From positions 23,842,821 through 23,906,820 of the forward strand of contig JAJEKV010000011.1 in NCBI GenBank assembly GCA_021234155.1: DNA of 64,000 nucleotides, given 5' to 3'. The stretch is from Isoetes taiwanensis. Its lineage: Eukaryota; Streptophyta; Lycopodiopsida; Isoetales; Isoetaceae. A program made the position numbers and the translations under genes. How positions within the stretch are numbered: the first letter of the stretch is position 1; each line of letters begins with the position of its first letter. Below the pieces are notes generated by a model. It searched no databases. It worked only from the letters and a program-made list of their open reading frames with translations, and was not told the origin of the DNA. Shown piece by piece: positions 46,943-58,773 of the stretch.

Positions 46943-49699
46943 AAAGTCCATTTGTATGTAAGGAGCTCCATCAACTTCGTTAGTCCTCCTAGGTTGGCTT
47001 GTCTTGTGCGTAGTCTAAGCCCTCGTTACCACCTCTCGAGAGCAGCATCCTCAAGCTTGCATGCGGCTCCACAAGCTCGCTATTGACTCACTCTCCCTAT
47101 ATTAATCTATTTACGGTAGAGCCTGAGGGGTCTCTCCTATACTGCCCAGCTAGATGCCATCTGCCACGATCTCTTGCCATTGCCATAAGAATTTACATAC
47201 CGTCCTATCCTTCTAGATGAGTTATCATCCATATTCAATACAAAAATCTATTGCGGCCAGCGCAATGATGTAGAAAGACTTGTAATACATCTCTACTCCC
47301 ATGAATACCACCTTCCATTGGGATAGATAGCAATGAGATTGAGAATCTACGCCTTTGTAATTAGGATCCAAGGAATTGCATTATTAAGGTAGCTCATCAT
47401 GCATTACATGACACAACCATCTAGTACATAGCATGGCATCTAGATATCACATTCATTTAATTACCTTAGCATGAGATACATGGCGTAATTCATAGGTCGA
47501 CTCACAACATATATACCTTGTATGTGAGTTTATTAATTATATTGATAGTGTAATGCAGCAAATAAAATAAATAAATAAATAATACATATATCTTATAAGA
47601 TGTCCATAGTAATGGCATGGTTACCTAATTATCATAATGGCATAATCCATTCATCCCGATTATATACCTTCACGTAACATGTTTATTATATGAAAAGTAT
47701 ATTCAGAGCATATTAAGGCTACTTGAGGAAAAAATATCCTATAATATGTCCGCGGCGGTGTATTATCATCTAGTTATCATAAGCACACTTAACAGTCAAG
47801 TCATCTACATATCTCCACTCTATCACGCCAACATTACGGCATCCTTAAGCCTCAACAATTTGCAACAATGGGGTGGAGGCAGCGTTAATTCTTGCTTGAT
47901 GAGCCTTTTAACAGCGATGCGCCAAAGTGATATAATCCTTAAGATATTTTATGAGCTCGCCGGGAAGAAACCTATCCACTGTTTTTTGAAATTTCCTTTG
48001 TGATTACTGAAGAACCGCGTTTCCTATCGCGATGCATATTGCAAAGCAATTTAGTTCGTCTGTACTTGTGAAGGGGTTCCTTCACGTAGCGATCATCCAC
48101 CCGGAATACGCTTCGCATTTATTACGATTATTGTTCAAATGCACATTCATATCGCCCAGGCAGGTTAAATTTCGTCGATCCCATTATCGGTCACTTTAGC
48201 CCCAGCGGTCTCCTCAACCAGTGCGCCATTTACTACAGTGCAAGATACAAACAAAAATCAAAATAAATCAAACATGAACATTCCAACCCCACAACACACA
48301 TTAAGGTTATGTAAAGGTTAAGCATTGATATTAAATTAAACAAAGTACATTCGATAGTAAGTTTGTTCAATAACTAACTATACAGGGTCTGGAATCATCC
48401 ATTAGAATATCCCAACTTCCAAATCCTACCATCCCACCATTTAGGTCTCCCACTCTAAAGATACGCAGGACCAATGGAGCACAGCTTCATGCGCTCAAGA
48501 TAATAGGATAGCAAGCCCTAAAGGGTAATTTGTTTTAGATTACTTCTAGTTTGTTGAGTAAGAGCTAGAAGCTGAAGCGTTCACAGCTAAAAGTATCAAA
48601 AAGAAACTCCGAGGGATCCATGTATCCAACCCGTTCCCGCCAGGTATAACTTCCCATCTCCCTTTACTTTAATGCGTTACATATAGAAATTTTTAATCTT
48701 GGGCGTCATCATAACACATGGCCTCCGGCAATAACGCCCATCTGAAATTAGTAAGACATTTATTAACTCACGAGGCAGAGAAAATTCAAGAAAAATTGAA
48801 CTTCATAAAGGGATCAAAATAAGTGGTAATAGTGTACATGGAATATTAGTGTAAGATCGTGAGGGAGACATAATACATTTATAGAATGGTGTTAGAGAAG
48901 GGAATGAAATATAAGAATGCAAGAAGCAAGAGAAAAGAAAGCGCAAAAAATTACCTTAGAAGTAGGGCTTGATTACAAAATTAAAGCGCTGAAGGAGTTA
49001 GATTTGTGTTCGACCCTTTTAAGATGCCTTCTATTTATATGCCAATGCTAACATCACCTTGGTTTTGTAAAGTAGAATAACCGCGAGAGGCACGCTGCAA
49101 ATATCAAGAATCTAATGAATCTAATATTTATATGATATATATATTATTTGATATCCACTTGATATATAAAGCGATTCTAATAATGTGATATAATAATGGC
49201 CTGCACACGATGGGAGTAAAGACACCTCATAATTAATGATATAATGATGAAGTTGCAATTGGCTCGACAATATCCATTGTCCCCAAAAGGTGAGCGGAGG
49301 TCTTGAGAGTTGCAAAAAAAATCATTTCTAACAATGTGGATAGGCTAAAGGTTTCAGATCAATACTTGATCGCTATCAAGCTCAGATCAAGAACTTTGAA
49401 GTAATTAGAGGAGAATCACATTTGAGCCGCGAAGATTACATGCCATTGGGCAGAAGCTTTTGCCCATTCCTTCTAAGAGCACAAAGATTTCTTTGCAGCC
49501 TTACATGAAGTAATCTTTGCCAGCCCCGTGTTTTTAGTCTAAAGATTGGGAGGTCGAGGTAAGGACCTACATAAGGTTGCAGGATAATGCAATGCCTTCT
49601 TTTACTTGGAATAATATTATGAGAATACATAACTTGAATGACGGGTCTTCTTATACTTGGCACTCTATTTTTGTCATGAGTAGAAATTTGTGAATTTGT
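46943..49699. other. Right flank, part 1: no recognisable gene
   Basis: AT-rich. Frames up to 89 codons only. Contains an (AAAT)n run at 47561-47582 and a GC-richer patch at 47980-48240 without splice-bounded open frames that I trust. No match to the 7-kb repeat after 46942. Confidence 0.5.
47561..47582. repeat. (AAAT)n microsatellite
   Basis: aataaaataaataaataaat, about five units. Confidence 0.9.
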
Positions 49700-50700
49700 A
49701 ACCAAAATATTTGAAGCTCACCTCGTTAGTGCTTGAGAGCGTGGCGGCAAAGTAAAATAAAAGCAGAAAAGAAGGAAGGTATAGCGGAAGGAAGGAAGGG
49801 AAAGCAGGGGGGGCGTATCTGGAATTCCACTTTTGTTTCATCATGTAGCATACCTTGCCTTGAGTTACTCCTACAAATCTGCGAAGCGCCCGGGAACATT
49901 ATACGTCACACACAACTAGAATTACTTTTCTATTTGAGGCCGGTGCTGAAAGGTAGTGTTAGCAAAGGTGTAGTCCTTTAAATTTCATAGCAAAAGATAT
50001 AGCACTCGGTGTGCTCCTGGCTGGTAAGACAGATTAAGGAGGAAGAAGATCTGCACTATTACTACCACTAGATTGAGAAAGCAAAATTTGAGCTGCTACT
50101 CTTTTATTGTCTTGATGGAAATTGAGAAAAGCATGGGTGAGGCCAAGTTGTTCACGGAGGAACTAGGTTGGGGAAGACCAAAAACCATGGTAGGTCCGCG
50201 AGAATATGCTTCGTAGTCACGGTGAAAACTTCGATAATTGGTTGGTGAAGGCAATCATTTGCGATTCCACTGATGATGCTTGAATAGACCTCTGCATCTG
50301 TTATTTAGGCATTCTAATCTTTGTGGCTTTATTTCCGAATTAGCTGTTGGGGGTCTTGCATTTCATAGAGCACGCAGGATGAGTTCTTGAAGTTGAGGCA
50401 AGCCAACACAAAATATGCATTTCACGAGAGTTCTTAGATTGCTCCGAGAGTTATTTATTGCAGTAGAGATATAGTTTGGAGGCCTACGAGCATATTACAC
50501 TTTATTCTACCAAGCATTTAAAACTTGTAACATAGCCGGTGATATGAGGCTCCTAGATTTATTTCATATCTGAATAGCAAACTACAATGGTATTTTGTGA
50601 AACTACGTTTCCAGAGCTCCACTACGCATTTGTGATCGCAGAGTTTTGGGTAGAAGATTAAGTGGCTTTACATCACTTCGCTGACAAAGGCAAGGCAGCT
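49700..50700. other. Right flank, part 2: no recognisable gene
   Basis: Purine-rich stretch at 49735-49810 (gaaggaaggt, gaaggaaggaaggg), then mixed sequence. No frame above ~85 codons and no domain recognised. Confidence 0.5.
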
Positions 50701-50920
50701 ACTACAGTCTGTGGTATCGCATCCGGCTAGTAAAAATTGCCCACCTTACGGCCGGGCAGTCCATGTGCTTTAGCAGAGCAGATGCAAGCAACCCCGCCAG
50801 CACGACTTTCAAAGGATGTATAAGAGCTTGCATCACGATTTTTCTTTTCCTCAAGTTCAATCCTAGGCGCCTTTGAAAGCCGTCCATAAAAGAAATTAGT
50901 AACCCAAATCACAATGATCA

Positions 50921-50934
50921 GCACGGCGCCAAAA
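50921..50934 (-). other. Retroelement-leader-like motif
   Basis: On the minus strand: ttttggcgccgtgc followed by an AT-rich tract. Many plant Ty3/gypsy elements carry a similar TTTGGCGCCGTTGCC motif just after the 5' LTR. Only ~11 bases agree, and neither an LTR nor gag/pol is recognisable nearby. Confidence 0.15.
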
Positions 50935-50981
50935 TTGATGTTTTACGAAGATCTTGTTCATATTATATTCAAAATCATACC

Positions 50982-51585
50982 TTATTTTGATCGAGAAAGA
51001 AGGGAAAAGAATATTACATGCGAGGGGAATATTGCGTTATTGCAGCGGTAAGTCCCGTTCTTCAAAACAAAAAGGAAGGCTCCATCGGCGAGAAACATGG
51101 AGAAGGAAGGTCGTGCCTCGGCTAAGGAGCCCGGCGAGCAGGGCGGCTGCGGCGGTTTCACAATGGGTATGAATGCGAGGCAAAATCTCGATAAAAGCTT
51201 TTCGGACTGGCACCAGGAGCGACTCGTGAGCGGATCATCCAGAAGAGAAAATATTACCGCGAATTCAAATCCTAGAGTATAGAAACGCTTTGAAAATAAG
51301 CGATTTTTAAACATCCAGCAACCACCGGCCCGATTACCATCACCCAAGAGGAAGGTTTCCATTTGGGAGTTCCCATATTGCCCGACCAAAAGAGGATCCG
51401 AGAACAAATTTACAAATCTTCTCAAGTTTTTGCATGCGAGGAGAGATTGTAGGGAGTGGACTACTGGCGTAAAATCTTTGAAGAATACTCTGTTTGGAGG
51501 CGGTGGTGCCCACAAAATTTGGAGGAAAAGCATGCTTCTGATTTTGTGAATTATTCTTTATGCATGGATTTAATAAGAAGGACAT
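50982..51585 (-). CDS. Overlapping unrecognised open frames in a GC-richer islet
   Basis: A minus-strand frame of 183 codons (50982-51533) overlaps a second one starting at 51585 (MSFLLNPCIKNNSQNQKH, with LQRFYASSPLPTISPRM further on, which has the S/R/L-rich look of an organelle presequence). One frame would need to hand over to the other near 51340-51360 by splicing or frameshift. Further exon-like minus-strand sequence lies at 50702-50924. No domain is recognised. This is one of the better candidates for an ordinary gene, but I cannot support a full model. Confidence 0.2.
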
Positions 51586-51603
51586 CCTGTAAATTGAGAG
51601 GAT

Positions 51604-51814
51604 GGCTATGGCAGCCGTCTGCCAAGGAGAAGATAATTACAGCACAATAAGAAGCGAGGATGGATCCGTGGGCTGGAGTTACATCACATCAACACACGCT
51701 GGCTACCAACTTAGAGGGTACTGCCGCTTTTCAGGAGTGCCTTTTGGCATTAAAAAGTACACTTGGCATGCCATGTGGCACAATCACACGGAGCCCTCCA
51801 TGTTTGATGCATGA
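51604..51814 (+). CDS. Unrecognised 70-codon open frame
   Basis: Opens MAMAAVCQGEDNYSTIRSED and ends TEPSMFDA before tga. Balanced composition with some acidic residues. It lies head-to-head with the minus-strand frames at 50982-51585, so it might equally be their promoter region. No domain recognised. Confidence 0.15.
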
Positions 51815-52014
51815 CATGCATATTATGCTATAATTTTATAATATAAAGAAAAAATATAAAGATGATGGGCCTTATATCCATGCGGTTGTACCCCCAAATA
51901 CTTATAACATGGTCAATAAGATGGTCCCAGCGATTAAGTCAATAATGCCATTATTATGTCCCCAAATATCTCTTCTCATAGTTTTGGTAGATGGAGCTGA
52001 GGAAAAAAGGGGAC

Positions 52015-52413
52015 CTAAATTTTTATTGTATGAATGCGAGGCGTTCTTTTTTTCTTCACTGCTGCATGGTGGGAAATAGCAGGTACATTTGGGTTCAGGG
52101 CTACAAGAACAGCAATGTAGAAGCCTGCGCCCCAGATGAAACATCTTAAACGTCTGTTCATAGAGTGAGGCCAATTCCGGTACTTGTAGGATGTAGTTGA
52201 TGTAGTCGGGTAGGCATAGGGTGAGAAGGGGGTATAAAATTTTACGTAGTTTAGATGCTTTACTTCCATATATGGACGAGAGGATGGACAACAACTACAT
52301 AGATGAAAATGGCTGGGGAACATGAAGATATCATGTTCCATTGGTTTGTGTCTTGGTCGAGAAGAGAGGTCTGGGGCCGAAGCGAGGCCGGCATAAACAA
52401 ATTCAATGTACAA
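52015..52413 (-). CDS. Unrecognised 132-codon open frame with one hydrophobic segment
   Basis: Opens MYIEFVYAGLASAPDL. A hydrophobic stretch (CFIWGAGFYIAVLVAL) at about residues 91-106 is followed by a basic tail (VKKKRTPR). A second frame of 130 codons overlaps it (51902-52294). No family recognised; chance is quite possible. Confidence 0.15.
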   Translation of the reverse strand: MYIEFVYAGLASAPDLSSRPRHKPMEHDIFMFPSHFHLCSCCPSSRPYMEVKHLNYVKFYTPFSPYAYPTTSTTSYKYRNWPHSMNRRLRCFIWGAGFYIAVLVALNPNVPAISHHAAVKKKRTPRIHTIKI

Positions 52414-53190
52414 CCTTTTTATTTTTTATGCAATGAACATTTTTAGCAGGCCATGGATATTTATTGATATGAATAAGCTGACTGCATGGATTTGGCCTTC
52501 TTTAGCAGTCATTTCTCACCCATATAGTCTTTTTGTTGGGCTATTTTAAACTGAGAGCAAAGAGATCCTAAATTCATACTTGCAAAACTTGTTGCTAGAA
52601 GGGCTGTCGATTAGTAGAGCGTCCCAATATATGAAAGCATCATTGTTTGCACTCACGGGTTTTACATTGCTTTCACTCTCTGACTAGATTGAGTTAGCCA
52701 GGGGAGCCTTAGGTCTTTGTCATGCATTATTGTGGTATGCGATATATGAAGCGTATGGGGGCGTGTTCATATATGGGGTGTGAGATGTAAAATCTGACAC
52801 CCTTGATTTGGCATATATAGACTACCACAGCCTTCATCAATGAACAAAAAAACATTAACACATAGAGGCATTAACACATAGTGTTTTTCCATATGGCATT
52901 TTTGCTTGCATACACAACTTTCCTTGTACGTTGTGGATCACATTTGCCATGTATTCTATGGTTACCAACTTTTATATAAAACTTAAACATCCAACTAATT
53001 TATTATATATTTTTTGCACCAAACAAGCTTTACTTGACTTGATATGATCTTGTATATTTGTAGAAATTGGCAGATGAAATGCACAAAATATCCACACTAA
53101 GAAATTATAGCACATCATAAGGGCCAGGGGAAAGCTGTACATCCTACAAAAAGCATTTTCTAAAACCCATTCTATTTCACCCAATAAAAA
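52414..53190. other. AT-rich interval without gene
   Basis: Contains a short direct repeat cattaacacata (52854, 52870). Nothing else supported. Confidence 0.5.
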
Positions 53191-53341
53191 CTTGGTGACA
53201 TACAGAATTAGCAGGGCAACCAGATTGGGAATACCCGTTACATGTAGCCATCATCACCAAAACCATTTATGTACACTCAAAATCTCCATAAAATCCGACC
53301 AAAAGTGCTTTTGTAAAGCGAAAACTAACTCGTACTTACCG

Positions 53342-55078
53342 CCAAATCTTTGTTTCATGTATCCGTTGTACATAAGAGCAGCTTATTTCGGTGAAAGTGA
53401 TATTCGAGACTTAACACTTAGAAAGAATAATTCCTTTTTCCGTGTAAAAAGACCTTGCGAATCAAGACTCTAAGGCGTCGCGAAAACATATGCTCTTGTA
53501 GGATCGTATTATATGAGTGCATAGTGGGGCAATGCCAAGTGGGTTCCGTGTGTTTGCTTTGCACCGCACCTCCTATCCCAATTTCAGCGTTCTTCTCCTC
53601 CAACTTATTTTTTGATCTAGCTTTTGCTTTACAGTACACTACATTGCTTATAATTCGCACTTCCAGCTAAGTTCGCGAGGAATCCGATTTTTGTTTATAC
53701 AATAGGAATTTTAAAATTTAGCCTTAGACGATGGCATTTTTATCACAACTTTTCTCTCAAAATTCTTGCCTTCAAAAAGACTAAGAAATGTTTTGTTGTG
53801 CTCAAATCGCGATTACGTGTGCATTAATGATTCCGCAGGATGCAACCACATAGTCAATATATTTAGCCTTCCACCTTTGAGGACAATCCCATACATCTGA
53901 AGCCATTTCGTCAAAAATTACATGCATTACGCCATGGTCCGAAGAGCAAGGCATTGTTTATAAAGTTCAATTCCAACACTTTTTGAACACTATTTAGTGA
54001 ATCAAAACCCGCAAACTCTAGTTTGTAAAATCCAAAAGAAGCAACTTTATTTGATATCTTAAAGGAGAAAAAATGTAGTTACAGCATCATTGCTTGTTCT
54101 AGATTGTCCTAGAATCCAACCACTATGACATCTTTTCAAAAATTTAATTTCTCATATAACAATTTTGGGACATGATACATGTAGTATTACCTAATGTCAC
54201 AAATGGATGCTTTAGAAGCTAAAATGTTCTAAATTGAGCTCATTGTTGTTTCTTTTTCTAAGTAGAAGGAAAAAATGTGTACCTTGCGGATATCCATGTC
54301 TATTGCTTTATATGTTTTGCAACTCGAGTAGCTTGTGAACTTCACAAGGGCATAATCAAGCCATATGCTTATGCTGTATGCGCTTCTAACTGAGCCATCA
54401 CTTCTCTTCTTAGTTTTGCTTGAGTACCTACATGTCGCTTGCTACCTACATAAGAAGATGGAATGAGAAAAGACAAAATTGCGAGAAGAAATAGAAACCA
54501 TTTGCCTAGTGGCCAGTTACAAAGTTTCAGCGCCAAAAGCTCAAAACTAGCGACTGCGTTTACAATGCGGGGCCTTGACGATGAGTAGAAACAACATAAA
54601 ATCGTTGCATAGCTTTCCTTGCCGGGTTCAATTATGTACTCGGAATCAAAGATTTATTCCTAGGATCAGAGACAGCGGTTTAGGGCTTTTGATAGAAACA
54701 ACAAAAGATACCTTAGGGATCAATTATCAAATCGACCCGCCCCTTCACGAAGGCTTCAACCATGAAGTTAGGGCAAAAGAAAGATGGCTGTAAGCGGCAC
54801 ATGTCGGCGAAGAAGGAACCCGTTGAAGGCCATAGCAGCCCTAAATAAAACATGCAAAAATTAAAAAGAATATGGGCCGTCTTTCAAGTAAAAAATCTAG
54901 TTTATGCAAACTTCTAGGGTGTGATCCACAACACCAAAAATTATAATGGAAGATATACTTCCATACAATTATCCACCGATATTCAAAAGCCATACCTATA
55001 GCATGTATCGAGAACGACCATCGACACATTGTCCATGTTGATGCTACAAAGCTCCACGTGATCACCGAGGAAGCATGC
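53342..55078 (-). other. Series of exon-like stretches, minus strand
   Basis: Four short open stretches on the minus strand. (1) 54996-55078, ACFLGDHVELCSINMDNVSM..., ending at a GTATGG donor. (2) 54283-54427, 48 codons (YSSKTKKRSDGSVRSAYSI...), between a TGTAG acceptor and a GTACAC donor. (3) 53802-53954, 50 codons opening MPCSSDHGVMHVIFDEMASD. (4) A 45-base stretch near 53342-53385 before GTAAGT. The stretches are GC-richer than their surroundings. I did not manage to join them in phase and recognise no protein. They may be exons of one or two genes, or of a pseudogene. Confidence 0.2.
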
Positions 55079-56352
55079 AAGTTATGCTTTAAACATATTA
55101 CATTTGACCGCCGACTCTGCTTGCAATCAAAATCAAAATAAGGAGCTAACCCAATACGACATTTTTGTCAAAACTCAAAGCGATGCAGGCTGCGAATCTG
55201 CCCCTATTCGGTCCATTTCAAACCTGAAGAGATTTATTACCTATAACAAAAGTTAGAGTAGCATTAAAAGCGGGCGCATCTGCGGCAATTATGATGCGAC
55301 AATACAATGACATTATCTGATAAAACAAAAGATAAGATAAGAGGGTCCCAAATTTCAACATCATTTGTGAATTTAGAGGAAAATGCCCCTGCCTTCTTTG
55401 TAAGATTTTTTACTGACCACCATTTAGGCTCACTATAAGAAGCCTATATATGTATCGAGCATATACAAATTTGATGTCGCATGCATGCTCAAGCAGGGAA
55501 ATTAAGTAGAGATGACCTTTTAACTTTGCATTCCTCTCTCCCGATTAAATACAATTCTCAAGCGGTTAAGATTCTGAGCATGCATCCCATTCAGCTAGTA
55601 TTTTACTTAGGTAGCGAGCTAAAGGATATGACAGCGATCTTGTTTATTCAATGCAATGATGCCAATTTGCATCTGTATTACTGAACCATAGCAGTGTCAC
55701 CATGCAGTATTTAATATGAAGATGCTTGCTATGAAAACATTGTTGATAGTTTCCTCTACCCTAAATTAGATGCGATGATACATCTCTTGCAAATGTGCTT
55801 ACCCTCTGTGTGTAAACTGATTCTTACCACGATCCGCACATTTTTATTAAGCCAAGACCTGCCTTATGATCTTTGCTTTACTATCCTTGTGAAAGAAAAT
55901 CCGAACCTTGATTTGATATTTTGATGCCATAGCCAAGCGAATACCATAAGCTTTGGATGCGCTATTGCAAGAACGTGCCTTTTGCGATGGGCGGGCGGGT
56001 TTAGCGGCGGCGATAAGCGTACGATGGGGCAGGACTGCGGGGAGGAATCCGTTGATGGGAAGAGGGGGCGAGGGCTTCGATAGGGTAATCCGTTCATCAA
56101 AAATTATCAAATCAAATCCTAACCCGTTGGATTTTAGGGCGTGATTTAACACCCTATAACATTATTATATAGGATATGAATGGTAAGATACCAATATCGA
56201 GAGAGATCTTACGTAGCGGCATCACCATCAAATCAAAGCGAATCTATTTGCTCGAGATGAGTGAAGTCAAGATATGAAATGATGGATTGAAGCCATCAAT
56301 ATAAGCGTAAATGATCGAGAAGCATCAAGAAATTTGTCGCCCAGGACCAAAA
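55079..56352. other. Interval with a GC-rich minus-strand frame
   Basis: At 55847-56152 (minus) a 101-codon frame with a proline/serine/alanine-rich middle (KPSPPLPINGFLPAVLPHR) and the end KDSKAKIIRQVLA. The region has several CpG sites (ggcgggcgggtttagcggcgg) unlike its neighbours. It could be a first exon with a transit-peptide-like start, but I see no homolog. Confidence 0.2.
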
Positions 56353-56514
56353 CTACCAGAAAGACTCTGTTAAAAATGTCCCAATTTCGCATGGCTTCCA
56401 CCTGCTCCATCTTATGACCTGCGAGTCATACTCATCGCCCGAATTTATCCAAGCCATCCCGCGACCACCCGGGAGATCAATTTTGCGGCGTTTTTGGAAG
56501 CGGAAGGTGATCAT
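56353..56514 (-). CDS. Short open frame 90 bp downstream of a TATA box (53 aa)
   Basis: Minus-strand ATG frame opening MITFRFQKRRKIDLPGG, later INSGDEYDSQVIRWSRW, stop TAG at 56353. A TATATAAACA box lies on the same strand at 56602-56611, giving room for a start site and a ~60-nt leader. A GTGGAA after AGCAG near residue 38 could be a splice donor, which would make this a first exon. No family recognised. A competing plus-strand frame spans 56414-56611. Confidence 0.25.
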   Translation of the reverse strand: MITFRFQKRRKIDLPGGRGMAWINSGDEYDSQVIRWSRWKPCEIGTFLTESFW

Positions 56515-56601
56515 CAAGAAGCCAAGAATCCTTCCTCAAATTTCCTCTTCTTCAAACCCCGCCAATCTCCTCAAGCGAGGAAGCCCATTATCAACTGACT
56601 T

Positions 56602-56611
56602 GTTTATATAG
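56602..56611 (-). promoter_or_regulatory. Possible TATA box
   Basis: TATATAAACA on the minus strand, within gctatataaacaag; a good plant TATA consensus, ~90 bp before the ATG at 56514. Position is the only support. Confidence 0.3.
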
Positions 56612-57969
56612 CTACTTGAGGCGAGGATCAGTGAATACAAAGAAATATTTCATATGCGGCACTCCTTTCGGGCACCCAATCAAGAGAAATTTTTCTAGTG
56701 TTATTGTCTAATTTTTTTTTACTCTTGGAAGATGTAAATTTTTGGCCGAATATGTATAAAGAATGAGAATAGCAATTATAAAAGCTGAAAGTGCAGAAGG
56801 AAATCTCGGAAAGGATTTTTATAATTCATGAGAAGCGAATTCATAGCAAATGATAATGTAATGCTTGCAAATAGTCATTAGAAACAAATGTTTGAAAGCT
56901 TATTTGTACTTACATTACAATGGAAAAGCATGCATGTAGAGATGCATCCAAATGCTAAACCCTAATTAAAAAAAATTATTATGTAACAACATATGTTCCA
57001 TTCTATTTTATTCTATTCTTTCTTTTTGAAGAGTGCACGCACCATCATCATTTCATGGAGGAACATCAATGGCTAGGAATGAGGGAATTCCCAGATTGGC
57101 TGATTTTGTTTGGTAAGGGCGGTATTTAAGAGACTTTATTCCATCGAAGCGTTATGATTAACAATCAAGGTAGGGTTTGCACTATCACATATGTTTAAGA
57201 ACATGAATTCAAATTTGTTTTATGGAAGCAAAATTATTAAAATTAACAACATTCTAGTTGGTAGCAAAACATTATTTTCTAGTTTCACAAAGGTCTTTAC
57301 ACTACCTGTCGACATTTACTTCCCTTGTAAAAAGCCAGTAATAACAATGACTTTAAAACATTAGCTAGTACACAATTTTTTGATTGCTATAAAATATTTG
57401 CAATCACTTATCAGGATGACATGCATTAAAGGCCTATGATGCTTGGTCAGCGATTAAACAAAACCTTAACACGCATAAAGACCCACAAAAATGTTAGTTG
57501 TATGAAACAAAATTGGCATTGTCTTGGTCAGCGGTCAACAAAATCTTAAATGGAGTTGAAATGAATTATAGAGTGAGAGGTTAATATGGCTTTATTTAGT
57601 GATGTTAATGGCTTTGTTGGGAAGTATGGTTTTGCTTTTGACCATAAAATCTTTTTGCATTTTATGGTGATATTATTAATGGCCAAGCTTAAGAGCGGGG
57701 AACAAGAAAAAAAAGAAGGTTATTGCATTAATGTATAGCGGAACACTTTCGATTTTCCATCGCGTGAATGATGATAGTTATAGAATGACAATAGTTTTTA
57801 CTAAATATATTTGTTTATCATGATTCCTAGTTTGCACATTGGCAGAAGATGTTACGTATTCAAATAAGCCATTCCTTCATGTGGTCAACATACAAGCGGC
57901 CCATTTTGAAGAATATCTCACATTTATCAACATTCAAAGGTGGCCTTGTCTAGAGCAGTCAATTATCAT
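56612..57969. other. AT-rich interval without recognised gene
   Basis: Contains a 50-codon plus-strand frame (57586-57738, MALFSDVNGFVGKYGFAFD) and a tcatttcatggaggaacatc phrase (57050) that faintly recalls LINE endonuclease starts. Neither is supported further. Confidence 0.4.
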
Positions 57970-58385
57970 CTAAATAAATGGCAAATGCTTGTCTCTAGAG
58001 CAGCGTCATAAACGAAACTAAGATAATATTGCTTTACGTATGCAGCCATGATTTCTACTTGAGGCTTTCAACTTTCAGCACCAACCTCAAAGCGAGAGAA
58101 CGCCAATGCTACAATGTTCGCGCCTGATGCTTATGGACAATTACTGGCCGGGATGCATATTTAAATCGATTATTGTAGCATTCTAATTTTTCCATTCTTA
58201 ATCATGTCAATTTTTTCATTCATTAGGCCAATCTCTTTACGATTGGTCACTAGGCTGAATCATGACTTACTTGTTGCAGCACACAACTTTGTGTCTAGTA
58301 GTTTGAACCATGACATGCCAATCACTATCAAACTACCGGCATGAGTACTTGTCAAAGTGGCGGCGGGGCCATATACGAGGTGCCT
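57970..58385 (-). CDS. Two exon-like stretches joined in phase by a GTAAGT intron
   Basis: Exon-like stretch 58271-58385 (minus; RHLVYGPAATLTSTHAGSLI...) ends at a consensus GTAAGT donor. The intron (58270-58124) closes at AAGCATCAG, and the next stretch (58123-57970) continues in phase as SANIVALAFSRFEVGAES. It then meets a TGA, after which the same frame stays open for 33 codons (KPQVEIMAAYVKQYYLS...). This could be the true end, a sequencing error or a disabled gene. It may be a downstream part of the 58.8-60.2-kb model, but the connecting exon (58500-58680) is ambiguous between two frames. No family recognised. Confidence 0.25.
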
Positions 58386-58773
58386 CTTAAAAAGCAAGTT
58401 AAATATCAGCACAACTTCGCGATTTAATGAAGATCCAGCCTACTGCGTCGAAAAATATCTAGCGGATTAGCCAAGCATATTAAAATGTACCAAGTTACGA
58501 AAACCAGCTTCGAAATGGGACATTTGTTTCCTCCGATTAACTCGGCCACATGCAATTGCATTTGCTTTCGTGACTTCGATGAGGAAACGGGTAGTACATC
58601 ACGCGTGTAGTAGCGCAATCTCCCCAGCCCGATGGCCAACTCGGGGAAAACCAGCCCGAGCACCATCTCCTTCACGATACACAAAACATAAGGGTCATCT
58701 TGATCTCAAGGAATGATCCTATGTCATATAAATAGAGATAGTTTTCCCTTCGCAAAGCGGCGTCAATCCATGC

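Noticed and set aside
57045-57110. LINE endonuclease start (IISW...NINGLGM)
   Set aside because: Needs a frameshift and has stops within 20 codons; no reverse transcriptase follows.
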